Position numbers and translations under genes: made by a program. Shown here in pieces: positions 18,730 through 26,870 of a stretch of 41,330 bases of DNA (the stretch's first letter is position 1; each line of letters opens with the position of its first letter). The notes under the pieces were generated by a model. That model was not told where the DNA came from, did not search any database, and saw nothing but the letters and a program-made list of their open reading frames with translations. The stretch is from Chloroflexota bacterium (lineage in GTDB: Bacteria; Chloroflexota; Anaerolineae; Aggregatilineales; J027). Location: NCBI GenBank assembly GCA_016234595.1, contig JACRBG010000039.1, forward strand, positions 1 to 41,330, given 5' to 3'.

Positions 18730-19467
18730 ATGGCAGGCTCACTTGGTACTAAAACCCCCGTCTATAACCGTATTGTCATTAAGCTCAGTGGCGAAGCGAT
18801 GGCTGGCCCTGAGGGGCTAGGCATTGACCCGACCGAAGCAGCAACTATCGGGCGTCGGGTCAAAGAAGTACACGATTTAGGTGTTCAGATTGCCATTGTC
18901 ATCGGGGCAGGTAATCTGTGGCGTGGCAATGTCGGCGTACAGGCGGGTATGGATCAATCTACCGCTGACCACATGGGCATGATTGCAACAGTTATGAACG
19001 GACTGGCCTTGCAGGATGCGTTAGAACGCTTGGGTGTAGCAACACGTGTCCAAACAGCCATTGAAATGAACAAAGTGGCTGAACCCTATATTCGCCTACG
19101 AGCAATTCGGCACATGGAAAAAGGGCGCGTGGTTATCATCGCGGGGGGCACTGGCAATCCATTTTTTACTACTGACACAGCGGCGGCGCTACGTGCGGCT
19201 GAAATTCAAGCGGATGTCATTATTAAAGCGACCAAAGTGGATGGCATTTACCGTGAAGACCCCAAAATTAATCCTAATGCGGAACGGTTCGACCGGATCA
19301 CGTTTTCAGATGCAATCAACTATCGCCTCAAGGTCATGGATATGACGGCTTTTACGTTGTGCATGGACAATAATATGCCAATTGTGGTATTAGATTTTTG
19401 GCATGAAGGCGCGTTGGCACAGGCGGTGTTGGGTCAACCGATTGGCACATTTGTGGGCAACGAATAA
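18730..19467 (+). CDS. pyrH: Uridylate (UMP) kinase
   Basis: The 245-residue amino-acid-kinase-fold enzyme phosphorylates UMP to UDP. Seen: [12 protein letters not shown] at the N-terminus, [37 protein letters not shown] (substrate-binding loop), and [13 protein letters not shown]. Length is normal for bacterial PyrH. AAAGGA at 18712-18717 is about 12 bases from ATG 18730, a long but usable spacing. It follows rpsB-tsf as in many genomes, but the ribosome recycling factor gene frr that usually comes next is not in this window. The terminator before it implies separate transcription, though no clear promoter was found. Confidence 0.96.
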   Translation: MAGSLGTKTPVYNRIVIKLSGEAMAGPEGLGIDPTEAATIGRRVKEVHDLGVQIAIVIGAGNLWRGNVGVQAGMDQSTADHMGMIATVMNGLALQDALERLGVATRVQTAIEMNKVAEPYIRLRAIRHMEKGRVVIIAGGTGNPFFTTDTAAALRAAEIQADVIIKATKVDGIYREDPKINPNAERFDRITFSDAINYRLKVMDMTAFTLCMDNNMPIVVLDFWHEGALAQAVLGQPIGTFVGNE

Positions 19468-19626
19468 ACTTTACCAGCCATTGAACATGCGTAAGCCTTA
19501 CTTTAACAATGCGTCATGCTGTGTCTTTGGCTGGTATTGATTTTGATGAAAATACAGGCGGCTTTTTAGTTTTCCGTTAAAATAAAATCATATTGGATAG
19601 ATGGCTGGTTGGATGGGAGCAATAGC
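19468..19626 (+). other. Intergenic region with nested inverted repeats
   Basis: TACCAGCCA (19472-19480) pairs perfectly with TGGCTGGTA (19528-19536). Inside that long loop GTAAG-C-CTTAC (19491-19501) is another perfect inverted repeat. The outer stem ends with no T run; TTTTT occurs only about 27 bases later. It may be the pyrH 3' end structure or the leader of the next gene. TAAAAT at 19578-19583 could be a -10 element, but no good -35 is present. Confidence 0.4.
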
Positions 19627-20034
19627 ATGAGCTTTTTTGGAAAAAAGAAATCTTCAAAACAGGATGAGAAGAGTAGCTCATCTCCCATACCATCTGATGA
19701 GGCCCTAGGCCATAACCCTGACCGTAACGAACACCTTTTTTGGTACACCGAAGAAGGTTATATCATTGCCCAAGACAACACCTGTCAGCACGAATATGTC
19801 CAAATGACACCTTGCCCCTCGTGTGGTGGTAAATTACGTGTCATTGCCCATCTCAATCGCGCTGGGCAAGGCCTGAGTGAATTGGTGACGGTCTGCCAAA
19901 ACTGTCGTTATACCGTCAATTTTATTTTCGACATTTCCAACGATGTCTATCAACAATGGTGGGCCAATCAACTAGGGACACTTTACATTCGCCAATATGA
20001 CGGCCCACCGCGTGAACCCATCAGTCCCGATTAA
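19627..20034 (+). CDS. Small zinc-ribbon protein of unknown function
   Basis: The 135-residue protein has a Lys/Ser-rich N-terminus (FFGKKKSSKQDEKSS) likely to be disordered. Its core has two CxxC pairs (CPSC near residue 74, CQNC near residue 102) spaced like a zinc ribbon, preceded by a CQHEYVQM segment. I do not recognise the family. ATG 19627 is preferred over an upstream TTG (19609) because GGGAG (19615-19619) sits seven bases ahead of it. Its stop codon is directly followed by the stop of the convergent membrane-protein gene, with no base between, so there is no room for a separate terminator. A metal-binding regulatory or adaptor role is possible but not shown. Confidence 0.75.
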   Translation: MSFFGKKKSSKQDEKSSSSPIPSDEALGHNPDRNEHLFWYTEEGYIIAQDNTCQHEYVQMTPCPSCGGKLRVIAHLNRAGQGLSELVTVCQNCRYTVNFIFDISNDVYQQWWANQLGTLYIRQYDGPPREPISPD

Positions 20035-21345
20035 TCACCCCGGTGGATAGATGGGATAGCTTGGCGGATAAGTGAGTGCATCATCCGCAGCGGATTCGAT
20101 GGGTGGGATGGCCCCGGCTGAGGTGCTTGGCGATGTACCGGGGTAGCTGGTAGGCACTCGTGGTGCGGTACTGCCTGTTGGTGTGGATGGAGGGCCATAG
20201 GTCGTCCCACGGGTGGCGGGTGCGCGCTCAGACGTTGCCATGCCGCCCTGACCTGCAAGACCTGCTTGCCCGCCTGCTAATTTGCCAAAATCACTGTTTT
20301 GCAGCACATTGGTACGCGAGTTGACCAATTGAGTTAGGGCTTCTTCGGTAGCACTTTGACCACGCAGTACTGTTAACTGCCACATTTCCCGCTCACTGCC
20401 AAAAACGGTCTCGATCTTGCGAACCCAGTCTAAAATATCGGTCGAAGTTAAATTATCCATTTTGGGTTCAAGCTGGTTGACTAAGTTCTCAAGTTGGCGT
20501 GCTGTCTTGCTATAAATCCCATAATTTTGCTCATATTGTTGCAGGCCAATATAGGCAAGTAGCCCGTTTGTCAGCGCCACTGTGACCGCCACCAGATAAC
20601 CCGCCCCAAACGCCGCAAGGGCTGGCCCAATTACCCCGACACACAGAATGATAGCACGCCATCGCCGGGTTTTTTTGAAATCGATAACAGCCCGACTGTT
20701 ATACCATTCGGCTTGGGGCAGTACCCGCATACGCAAATATTCTTCAAGGGCGAGTGGGCTATATCCATCATCTTCTGGATGATCTATCGCATAGTTATTG
20801 GGCTTGGCAAATTGTTTAGACTCTTTGCCTTCGTTGTCATCAATGAGATTAATTTCAATCGGAACACTGACCCCCATCCCTTCAAGCTGCTCGTCGGTTT
20901 TTTCGATGACTTTTGCCAGCTTGTCCAAATCATCCATCGTGACCAAATCCAGATACCGTTTGAGACGCAGCTCATAGATACTATATTTGATGGTTTCGGC
21001 TGCTACCCGAAAGCCTACCCAACCATTTCCAGCCTCAAAACGGGCGGCAAAGGTTAGAATTGCTGCACTCAGTAAGGGCAGAATCACCAGTGCTACACGC
21101 ATTAACACTTCAACGGTATCGTCGCGCTGGCTATAGCGGGCATCGGCGACAGCAGCACAGGTGGTGATAAAACTAATCAAAATGATGCCCCACCGCACAC
21201 GCTTATACCGAGTTTTTAGCAACTTGGAGGCTTCATCAAAAGCATTAAAACGTCGCCACGCATTATCGAGTGCCGCCAAAATTTTGCGGCTAGAAGCCGG
21301 AATAGGTGGAGGGGCTTCGACTGGTGGGAGAGATTGATCGGTCAT
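20035..21345 (-). CDS. Membrane protein with two tandem SLATT/DUF4231-like modules
   Basis: The 436-residue protein has two two-helix membrane units. The first pair is at about 55-105, followed by WVGFRVAAETIKYSIYELR. The second pair is at about 230-272, preceded by EYLRMRVLPQAEWYNSRA and followed by YSKTARQLENLVNQLE and VRKIETVFGSEREMW. The pattern of two helices plus a helix with Arg, Glu and Tyr, then a Glu-x3-E-x3-W end, is that of the SLATT/DUF4231 group, which in other contexts is a predicted membrane effector next to nucleotide-sensing conflict systems. The C-terminal 80 residues are Gly/Pro/Ser/Thr-rich and likely disordered. ATG 21345 is chosen over an upstream TTG because AGGAG lies eight bases ahead. 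No nucleotidyltransferase or SLOG partner is adjacent. Confidence 0.7.
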   Translation of the reverse strand: MTDQSLPPVEAPPPIPASSRKILAALDNAWRRFNAFDEASKLLKTRYKRVRWGIILISFITTCAAVADARYSQRDDTVEVLMRVALVILPLLSAAILTFAARFEAGNGWVGFRVAAETIKYSIYELRLKRYLDLVTMDDLDKLAKVIEKTDEQLEGMGVSVPIEINLIDDNEGKESKQFAKPNNYAIDHPEDDGYSPLALEEYLRMRVLPQAEWYNSRAVIDFKKTRRWRAIILCVGVIGPALAAFGAGYLVAVTVALTNGLLAYIGLQQYEQNYGIYSKTARQLENLVNQLEPKMDNLTSTDILDWVRKIETVFGSEREMWQLTVLRGQSATEEALTQLVNSRTNVLQNSDFGKLAGGQAGLAGQGGMATSERAPATRGTTYGPPSTPTGSTAPRVPTSYPGTSPSTSAGAIPPIESAADDALTYPPSYPIYPPG

Positions 21346-21378
21346 AAATAAAGCTCCTGTGGATGGAAGAGGATTCAA

Positions 21379-21419
21379 ATGCTGTATTCACTCGCTAGAA
21401 TTATAGGCGAGAGGTTATA
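21379..21419. promoter_or_regulatory. Divergent intergenic region with -10-like elements
   Basis: CTCGC (21391-21395) and GCGAG (21407-21411) flank TAGAATTATAG. On the - strand this core contains a perfect TATAAT (21405-21400) suitable for the SLATT-like gene, and on the + strand TAGAAT (21396-21401) could serve the division gene. No convincing -35 element is present for either direction, so this is tentative. Confidence 0.3.
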
Positions 21420-21941
21420 ATGTTGAAAATTTTGAGGAATGTTATTGGAATTATGTCCACCCAAGCACCCAAGCCAGATCGCCAAGACTCACTGCTACGC
21501 AACGTTTTCTTTCGTAACGCCGCCGAAAATCAAAAACAGGTGGTGGCGGTGGTGGTGTTGCTGGCGGTTGTTACCCTAATCATCGGTGGTTTATATTTAG
21601 CCCAAACGACTACCAGTATCACCACAGCCCGTGATATTCAGCAAATGAGCGCATATCGCAGCCGCCTTGAACGCGAAAATGAAGTCCTGCGGGCCGATAT
21701 TGCGCGGATGCAAAATCTTGGTAGTCTACAAACTCGGGCTGCTACGCTGGGTTTTCAAGAAGCAGGCCCTGAGGATATTTTCTATTTGGTGGTGGATGGC
21801 TACGTGTATAATGTACCTGCGCCAACGCCAACTTATGTGCAATCCACCACTACTCCAGAGGCATACCAGGAAAATTTTGCGGGCTGGCTTAAGCGCCAGT
21901 ATGATGCTTTGATTGACCAATTCAGCAAGTGGGGCAACTAG
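21420..21941 (+). CDS. FtsL/FtsB-like septum formation initiator protein
   Basis: The 173-residue protein has a cytoplasmic N-terminus, one membrane helix (about 39-60, VVAVVVLLAVVTLIIGGLYL), and a coiled coil (about 75-105, YRSRLERENEVLRADIARMQ). A GF...EDIFYLVVDGY segment follows, as in DivIC/FtsB/FtsL-type proteins that bridge septal synthase and divisome. It lies 24 bases before the FtsI gene, the usual ftsL position. AGAGG five bases upstream supports ATG 21420; an in-frame ATG at 21453 is an alternative. Sequence alone does not decide between FtsL and FtsB/DivIC. Confidence 0.75.
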   Translation: MLKILRNVIGIMSTQAPKPDRQDSLLRNVFFRNAAENQKQVVAVVVLLAVVTLIIGGLYLAQTTTSITTARDIQQMSAYRSRLERENEVLRADIARMQNLGSLQTRAATLGFQEAGPEDIFYLVVDGYVYNVPAPTPTYVQSTTTPEAYQENFAGWLKRQYDALIDQFSKWGN

Positions 21942-21965
21942 TGACATTGCGGGAGAACTTAAACC

Positions 21966-23747
21966 ATGCCATCCATCAATAACCGCCTAAATTTGGTCGG
22001 GCTGTTGATGACGCTCATTAGCGTCGCGCTGATTGCCCAATTGCTCTCATTCCAATTTCGTTTGGATCCTGCCGTCGCGCAACAATTGCAACTTCGGGCA
22101 GGCTCAAATGACAGCCGCGAGATCGAAATTAAACCCAATCGGGGTCAAATTATTGACCGGGACGGCGATATTTTAGCTGTCAATCGGATGGAGTACCGTA
22201 TCGCCATCAGCCCCAGTTTGGTTGGTCAAGATCGGCGTGAAACTGCTAAAGACTTGGCCCGGGCGTTAGATGCCAGCGAGCTTGATATTTATCAGGCCCT
22301 GCTACCCGATGAAAACGGTATCTATCCCGGCTATGTGGTGCTGAAATCCCCCGTTACGGCTGAAGTCAGTCAGGCCGTCGCCGATTTGAGTATTCCCGGC
22401 ATTATGATTGAGCCTATCCCCCAACGCGATTATCCACAAGGGTCATATATGACTCAAGTCTTGGGTTTTGTGAATTACAATTCTTCCGGTTACTTTGGGG
22501 TTGAAGAATATTATCAACGTGAATTGGCAGGCCAAAGCCTCATTACCACCGAATCGAATAGCCTACTCGATATTTCCGATGATTCGGAAGTGCGTGATGG
22601 GCAAACCCTGCAATTGACAATTGATCGTGATGTCCAATGGATTGCCCAACAAGTTTTGGATCAAGCCGTTGCTGAATATGGGGCTTTGGGGGGAACGATA
22701 TTAATCATGAATCCCCACACGGGCGAAATTTTGGCAATGGTCTCTAATCCCTCAATTGACCTTGAAGCCTATCTGCAAGACCCTGCCAGTCGAGGCAATG
22801 CCGCTTTTACCCCAGCCGTTGCTTATACTTATGAACCCGGTAGCACCTTCAAAGTCCTGACTGCTGCTGCCGCCCTCGATATTCAACAACCCGGCCTCGA
22901 TTTAAATTGGTCATATACTAATTACGGCTGTGAACAAATGGCAGGAGTGCAGATTTGCGACTGGGATCGCGTAGCCAAGGGCGGTACAACTTTTACCACC
23001 TGCCTAGTCAAGTCGCTGAATACCTGTACCTCGCATTGGTTGGTGGGTACAGATTCAGTCCCCGGTGTGGGCAGCACGCGCTGGTATGATTACCTTCAAC
23101 GTTTCGGCTTTGGCCGTCCGACCAATGTTGATATTGCTGGTGAAGAACTGGGGATTGTGAACTGGCCCGGTACATCGGGGTGGAACGAGGCGAACTTTGT
23201 TCAGACCAGCTTTGGTCAAGGGATTGCTGTCACACCGATTCAATTGATGACGGCGATCAACTCCATTGCCAATGATGGCTTGATGATGCAACCTCATATT
23301 GTCAAACGCCGCATAGATGGCGACCGTGTCTTTGAGCATACCCCGACCCCTATCTCCCGCCCGATTTCGGCTGCGACGGCCCAACAAGTCCTGCGCTTAA
23401 TGGCCGAGGTGGTAGATAACAACGGGGAAGGCAGTAAGGCCCAAATTGAAAACTATCAGGTGGCGGGCAAAACGGGCACATCGCAAAAAATCGGCCCGGA
23501 TGGACGCTATTCCGACACGGAGAGTTGGGCCAGTTTTGTCGGATTTATCCCTGCCAACGACCCGCAAATCTCGGTACTAGTATTACTAGATCGCCCCACT
23601 GCACCCGGTTCTTATTATGGCAGCCAAAGCGCCGCACCGACCTTTGCCAAACTAGCCCAACGCTTGGTCGTGTTGCTCGATATTCCACCCGATGCGGTGC
23701 GAAATGACTTGATTAATGCGGGCGGTCGCCCATTCGATAGGGAATAA
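21966..23747 (+). CDS. ftsI: Septal peptidoglycan transpeptidase FtsI (class B PBP)
   Basis: The 593-residue protein has an N-terminal membrane anchor (about 7-27) and a dimerisation domain with KPNRGQIIDRDGDILA. The transpeptidase domain carries all three motifs: S293-x-x-K296 in EPGSTFKV, S350-x-N352 in KSLNT, and K502-T-G in GKTGTSQK. It cross-links peptidoglycan stem peptides outside the membrane. There is no C-terminal PASTA repeat. It sits between the FtsL-like gene and mraY, as in division-cell wall clusters. The family (FtsI/PBP2/SpoVD) is sure, and the septal role rests on the neighbours. Confidence 0.93.
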   Translation: MPSINNRLNLVGLLMTLISVALIAQLLSFQFRLDPAVAQQLQLRAGSNDSREIEIKPNRGQIIDRDGDILAVNRMEYRIAISPSLVGQDRRETAKDLARALDASELDIYQALLPDENGIYPGYVVLKSPVTAEVSQAVADLSIPGIMIEPIPQRDYPQGSYMTQVLGFVNYNSSGYFGVEEYYQRELAGQSLITTESNSLLDISDDSEVRDGQTLQLTIDRDVQWIAQQVLDQAVAEYGALGGTILIMNPHTGEILAMVSNPSIDLEAYLQDPASRGNAAFTPAVAYTYEPGSTFKVLTAAAALDIQQPGLDLNWSYTNYGCEQMAGVQICDWDRVAKGGTTFTTCLVKSLNTCTSHWLVGTDSVPGVGSTRWYDYLQRFGFGRPTNVDIAGEELGIVNWPGTSGWNEANFVQTSFGQGIAVTPIQLMTAINSIANDGLMMQPHIVKRRIDGDRVFEHTPTPISRPISAATAQQVLRLMAEVVDNNGEGSKAQIENYQVAGKTGTSQKIGPDGRYSDTESWASFVGFIPANDPQISVLVLLDRPTAPGSYYGSQSAAPTFAKLAQRLVVLLDIPPDAVRNDLINAGGRPFDRE

Positions 23748-23752
23748 ATGTT

Positions 23753-24775
23753 GTGAACTCAGAAATTCCATTTTCAATCTCACTTGGCGCGGTCACTTTT
23801 TTGCTGGTCGCCATTTGGGGAGCGCCATTTGTCGAAATTTTGCGCCGCCTAAAAATCGGTAAACAAATTCGAGAAGGGCTTTCTGATTTACATCAATATA
23901 AAACAGGCACACCCACCATGGGGGGTATCCTTATCGTGATTCCCGTCTTGGGGATTACGCTTGGACTAAATCTGGCGGGGCTTATCCGCGAAGGGCTAAC
24001 GGGGCAATCTATCTTGATTCCCCTGCTTGTCCTTGTCGGCTATGGCTTATTAGGGGCTTATGACGATTGGGAAGGTCTCTTACGCTCCAAAAATAGTGAC
24101 AAGAGCAAAATCGGCCTCGGCATCTCCCCCCGCGCCAAACTAATGGCCCAAGTGGTACTGGGTCTCATTGTGGCGGTCATTATGAGTCGGGCTAAAGTCC
24201 AATTTAGCAATGCAATTTTGATTCCCCTTTTTACCGATGCTATTGCTGTCCCGCCTATCATATGGATTTTGATTGCGGCATTTTTACTGGTCGCGACTTC
24301 GAACGCGATCAATTTTACCGATGGGCTTGATGGATTATCCGGAATCATCACCGCCAGCGCTTTTGCCGCCTATGGCTTCATCGCCGCGTTGCAAGGACAG
24401 GTCTTTTTAGTGCAATTTTGTTTTATCATGGTCGGCGCCTGTTTTGGTTTTTTGTGGTACAACGCCCATCCCGCCCAACTTTTTATGGGCGATATAGGGT
24501 CGTTGGCCTTAGGCGCATCGCTTGCCACCATTGCCTTAATGACCGGACAGTGGCTGCTGCTACCCCTGATTGCCGTTATTCCAGTAGCCGAAGCCCTGAG
24601 TGTGATTATCCAAGTATCCTATTTTAAATGGTCGGGTGGGCAGCGTATTTTCCGCCGAGCACCTCTCCATCATCATTTTGAGATGGTTGGCTGGAGCGAG
24701 ACCCAAATTGTTCAGCGGTTTTGGTTAGTCGGTATTCTTGCCGCCATGACGGGTGTGGCGTTTGCCCTTTTATAA
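23753..24775 (+). CDS. mraY: Phospho-N-acetylmuramoyl-pentapeptide transferase
   Basis: MraY joins UDP-MurNAc-pentapeptide to undecaprenyl phosphate, making lipid I. The 340-residue polytopic protein shows KTGTPTMGG, the DDW motif at the end of a helix (YDDWEGLL), NAINFTDGLDGLSG with catalytic Asp residues, MGDIGSLALG, and the MraY signature PLHHHFEMVGW. About ten membrane helices are apparent. The GTG start lies five bases after the ftsI stop codon. Length and motifs are normal. Confidence 0.96.
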   Translation: MNSEIPFSISLGAVTFLLVAIWGAPFVEILRRLKIGKQIREGLSDLHQYKTGTPTMGGILIVIPVLGITLGLNLAGLIREGLTGQSILIPLLVLVGYGLLGAYDDWEGLLRSKNSDKSKIGLGISPRAKLMAQVVLGLIVAVIMSRAKVQFSNAILIPLFTDAIAVPPIIWILIAAFLLVATSNAINFTDGLDGLSGIITASAFAAYGFIAALQGQVFLVQFCFIMVGACFGFLWYNAHPAQLFMGDIGSLALGASLATIALMTGQWLLLPLIAVIPVAEALSVIIQVSYFKWSGGQRIFRRAPLHHHFEMVGWSETQIVQRFWLVGILAAMTGVAFALL

Positions 24776-24780
24776 AACTC

Positions 24781-25299
24781 ATGAAAAAACCAACCCAAGA
24801 ATTAACCCCTATTGCCCAACTTGGCCTCGCTTTTCATTTTACGTCGGAAGATGTGCGGGCCAATCGTGATGGCCGATTGACTCTTAAACAGCGTCGCGAA
24901 TTGCTGGCCCAATTTTGGTCTACTTTGTTTATTGGACTATTGTTATTGCTTGGCCCCAGCCTAGCTGGATTGATTTTGGTGTGGTGGGGGACTCAAAACT
25001 CTTTGGGTGATGTTCTGACCAATAACGCATCCTTGGCGGGCTATCTGACCGGGGCGATTGCCCTCACCTTTTATGTTGTCATGAATTATAAACTGCTGCT
25101 GCTGCCCTTGGATATTATGCGGGGGCGGGTGTTGATCCTGTCTGGCCCAGTGAAACGTCACGGCCTCTATCTGCAAGTCCGCCATGCCCAGTTATTGATG
25201 GAGGCGGCCACACTTGACCTCATCCAAGACGGCTTGCAATATACCTTTTATATCCTGCCTCGGTCGCGCAAAATTCTGAGTGTCGAATTTTCGGAATAG
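24781..25299 (+). CDS. Small two-TM membrane protein of unknown function between mraY and murD
   Basis: The 172-residue protein has a charged N-terminus (about 1-45), two hydrophobic helices (about 50-72 and 85-110) and a cytoplasmic tail containing GRVLILSGPVKRHGLYLQVRH followed by IQDGLQYTFYILPRSRKILSVEF. The tail looks like a small beta-rich domain, but I do not recognise the family. ATG 24781 is preferred over an upstream start at 24721, which would overlap mraY by 55 bases. The start lies five bases after the mraY stop, so co-expression with cell-wall genes is likely. Confidence 0.75.
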   Translation: MKKPTQELTPIAQLGLAFHFTSEDVRANRDGRLTLKQRRELLAQFWSTLFIGLLLLLGPSLAGLILVWWGTQNSLGDVLTNNASLAGYLTGAIALTFYVVMNYKLLLLPLDIMRGRVLILSGPVKRHGLYLQVRHAQLLMEAATLDLIQDGLQYTFYILPRSRKILSVEFSE

Positions 25300-25374
25300 T
25301 CCCACAATAGCGGTACAATTAAAGAAAATTATCTCGTAACCATTCAATCTATTATTGAAACGGGCAAGGTTGGT

Positions 25375-26805
25375 ATGTCGATTTCAAATGAACCCGACTC
25401 CACATTATCTCTAAAAGGCAAAAACGTAGTTGTCCTCGGGATGGCTCGACAGGGCAAAGCATTGGCCCGTTGGTTGCCCACGATGGGCGCCCATGTGACC
25501 CTGTCAGACAAACGCGATGCGGGTGATCTCGCGGACGATATTATGGAGTTTATCACCGACCCAAATGTCAAATTTGCTTTGGGGGGACATCCCAACGAAT
25601 TATTGGACGATGCGGACATGCTGTGTGTTTCAGGAGGAGTACCGCTAAACATCCCAATTGTCCAAGAAGCCTTTCATCGTGGCATTCGGGTGACTAACGA
25701 CGCCATCCTCTTTTTAGAGCGCTGTCCTGCTCCCGTCATTGGTATTTCGGGTAGTGCAGGCAAGACCACCACCACCACCCTCGTGGGTGAAATGTGCAAA
25801 AAAGGCGGCAAGCATACATGGGTTGGGGGGAATATTGGCGAGGTGTTGCTCGATCATCTGGACGATATTCAACCAGATGATACTGTTATTATGGAACTGA
25901 GCAGCTTTCAATTAGAACTAGCCGATGTCAGCCCATCCATTGCCTGCCTGTTGAACATTACCCCCAACCATTTAGATCGGCACGGCTCAATGGAAGAATA
26001 TGCACGCGCCAAGTCACAGGTTTTTATGAATCAGGGGCCGGATGATATTTTGGTCTATGGCCGTGATAATCTTATCGCTAGTGCCCTAAGCGACCATGCC
26101 CCCGGTGAAAAAGCCTCGTTTTCAATTGCGACATTGGTAACCGATGGGGCCTGTTTGGTCGGTGAACGTCTCATGTTGATGGGTAATTGTTCACCAACCA
26201 TGATGGCAAAGGTGATTTGTAATCGGGAAAAAATTAAGCTACGTGGGATGCACAATATCTCAAATGTGCTGGCAGCTTGTGCTGTGGCGGGTGCAGCCAA
26301 AATCCCCCTAGAGGCGATGCAAGAAGTCGCCCAAACCTTTACAGGAGTCCCGCATCGCCTTGAACTAGTTGCCACGGTAGATGATGTTTTGTGGGTTAAT
26401 GACAGCATTGCCACCTCTCCGGAACGGGTGATTGCTGCCCTCGAAAGTTTTAAGGAACCCCTTGTTTTGCTGTTGGGTGGGCGCGACAAAAAACTCCCAT
26501 GGGAAGAACTGGCGGCGATTGCGGTCAATCGCTGTAAGGCGCTCATTTGTTTTGGCGAACATGGGCCGACCATTGCTGAACATGCCCGCCGTGCACGCGG
26601 GATGACTTCGACTGGAATGCTCAATCGGGTTAATGTCGTCTCCGATCTTGATAAAGCGGTTGATCTGGCCGAACAATTGGCTTCGGCTGGCGATGTTGTA
26701 TTGCTCAGTCCCGGTGCAACTTCCTACGACGCCTACAAAGATTTCGAGGAACGTGGTGAGCATTTCCGTAAACTGGTAGATCGAGTGCGCCGCAAGCGTA
26801 TGTGA
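25375..26805 (+). CDS. murD: UDP-N-acetylmuramoyl-L-alanine--D-glutamate ligase
   Basis: MurD adds D-Glu to UDP-MurNAc-L-Ala using ATP in the cytoplasm. The 476-residue protein has the N-terminal UDP-binding domain (VVVLGMARQGKALARWL, SGGVPL), the central ATP site GSAGKTTTTT with K130, NITPNHLDRHGSMEEYARAK, and the C-terminal domain with NDSIATSPERVIAAL, LLLGGRDKKLPW and LSPGATSYDAYKDFEERGE. SYDAYKDFEERG and GGRDK favour MurD over MurC, E or F. The 75-base gap before it contains TACAAT (25314-25319), a possible -10 without a good -35. AAGG precedes ATG 25375. Confidence 0.95.
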   Translation: MSISNEPDSTLSLKGKNVVVLGMARQGKALARWLPTMGAHVTLSDKRDAGDLADDIMEFITDPNVKFALGGHPNELLDDADMLCVSGGVPLNIPIVQEAFHRGIRVTNDAILFLERCPAPVIGISGSAGKTTTTTLVGEMCKKGGKHTWVGGNIGEVLLDHLDDIQPDDTVIMELSSFQLELADVSPSIACLLNITPNHLDRHGSMEEYARAKSQVFMNQGPDDILVYGRDNLIASALSDHAPGEKASFSIATLVTDGACLVGERLMLMGNCSPTMMAKVICNREKIKLRGMHNISNVLAACAVAGAAKIPLEAMQEVAQTFTGVPHRLELVATVDDVLWVNDSIATSPERVIAALESFKEPLVLLLGGRDKKLPWEELAAIAVNRCKALICFGEHGPTIAEHARRARGMTSTGMLNRVNVVSDLDKAVDLAEQLASAGDVVLLSPGATSYDAYKDFEERGEHFRKLVDRVRRKRM

Positions 26806-26827
26806 GCTTACTACTTTGCGCTAAAAT

Positions 26828-26866
26828 CAACCTCATCGAATATTTTTTATGAACTTGATGAGGTTG
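26828..26866 (+). promoter_or_regulatory. Perfect 10-bp inverted repeat covering the ribosome-binding site of the secreted hydrolase
   Basis: CAACCTCATC (26828-26837) pairs with GATGAGGTTG (26857-26866) around a 19-base AT-rich loop; wobble pairing could add two base pairs. The GAGG at 26860-26863, seven bases from ATG 26871, lies within the 3' arm, so folding would hide the ribosome-binding site. It could instead be a murD 3' hairpin or a protein operator; no T run follows. Confidence 0.55.
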
Positions 26867-26870
26867 CCCC

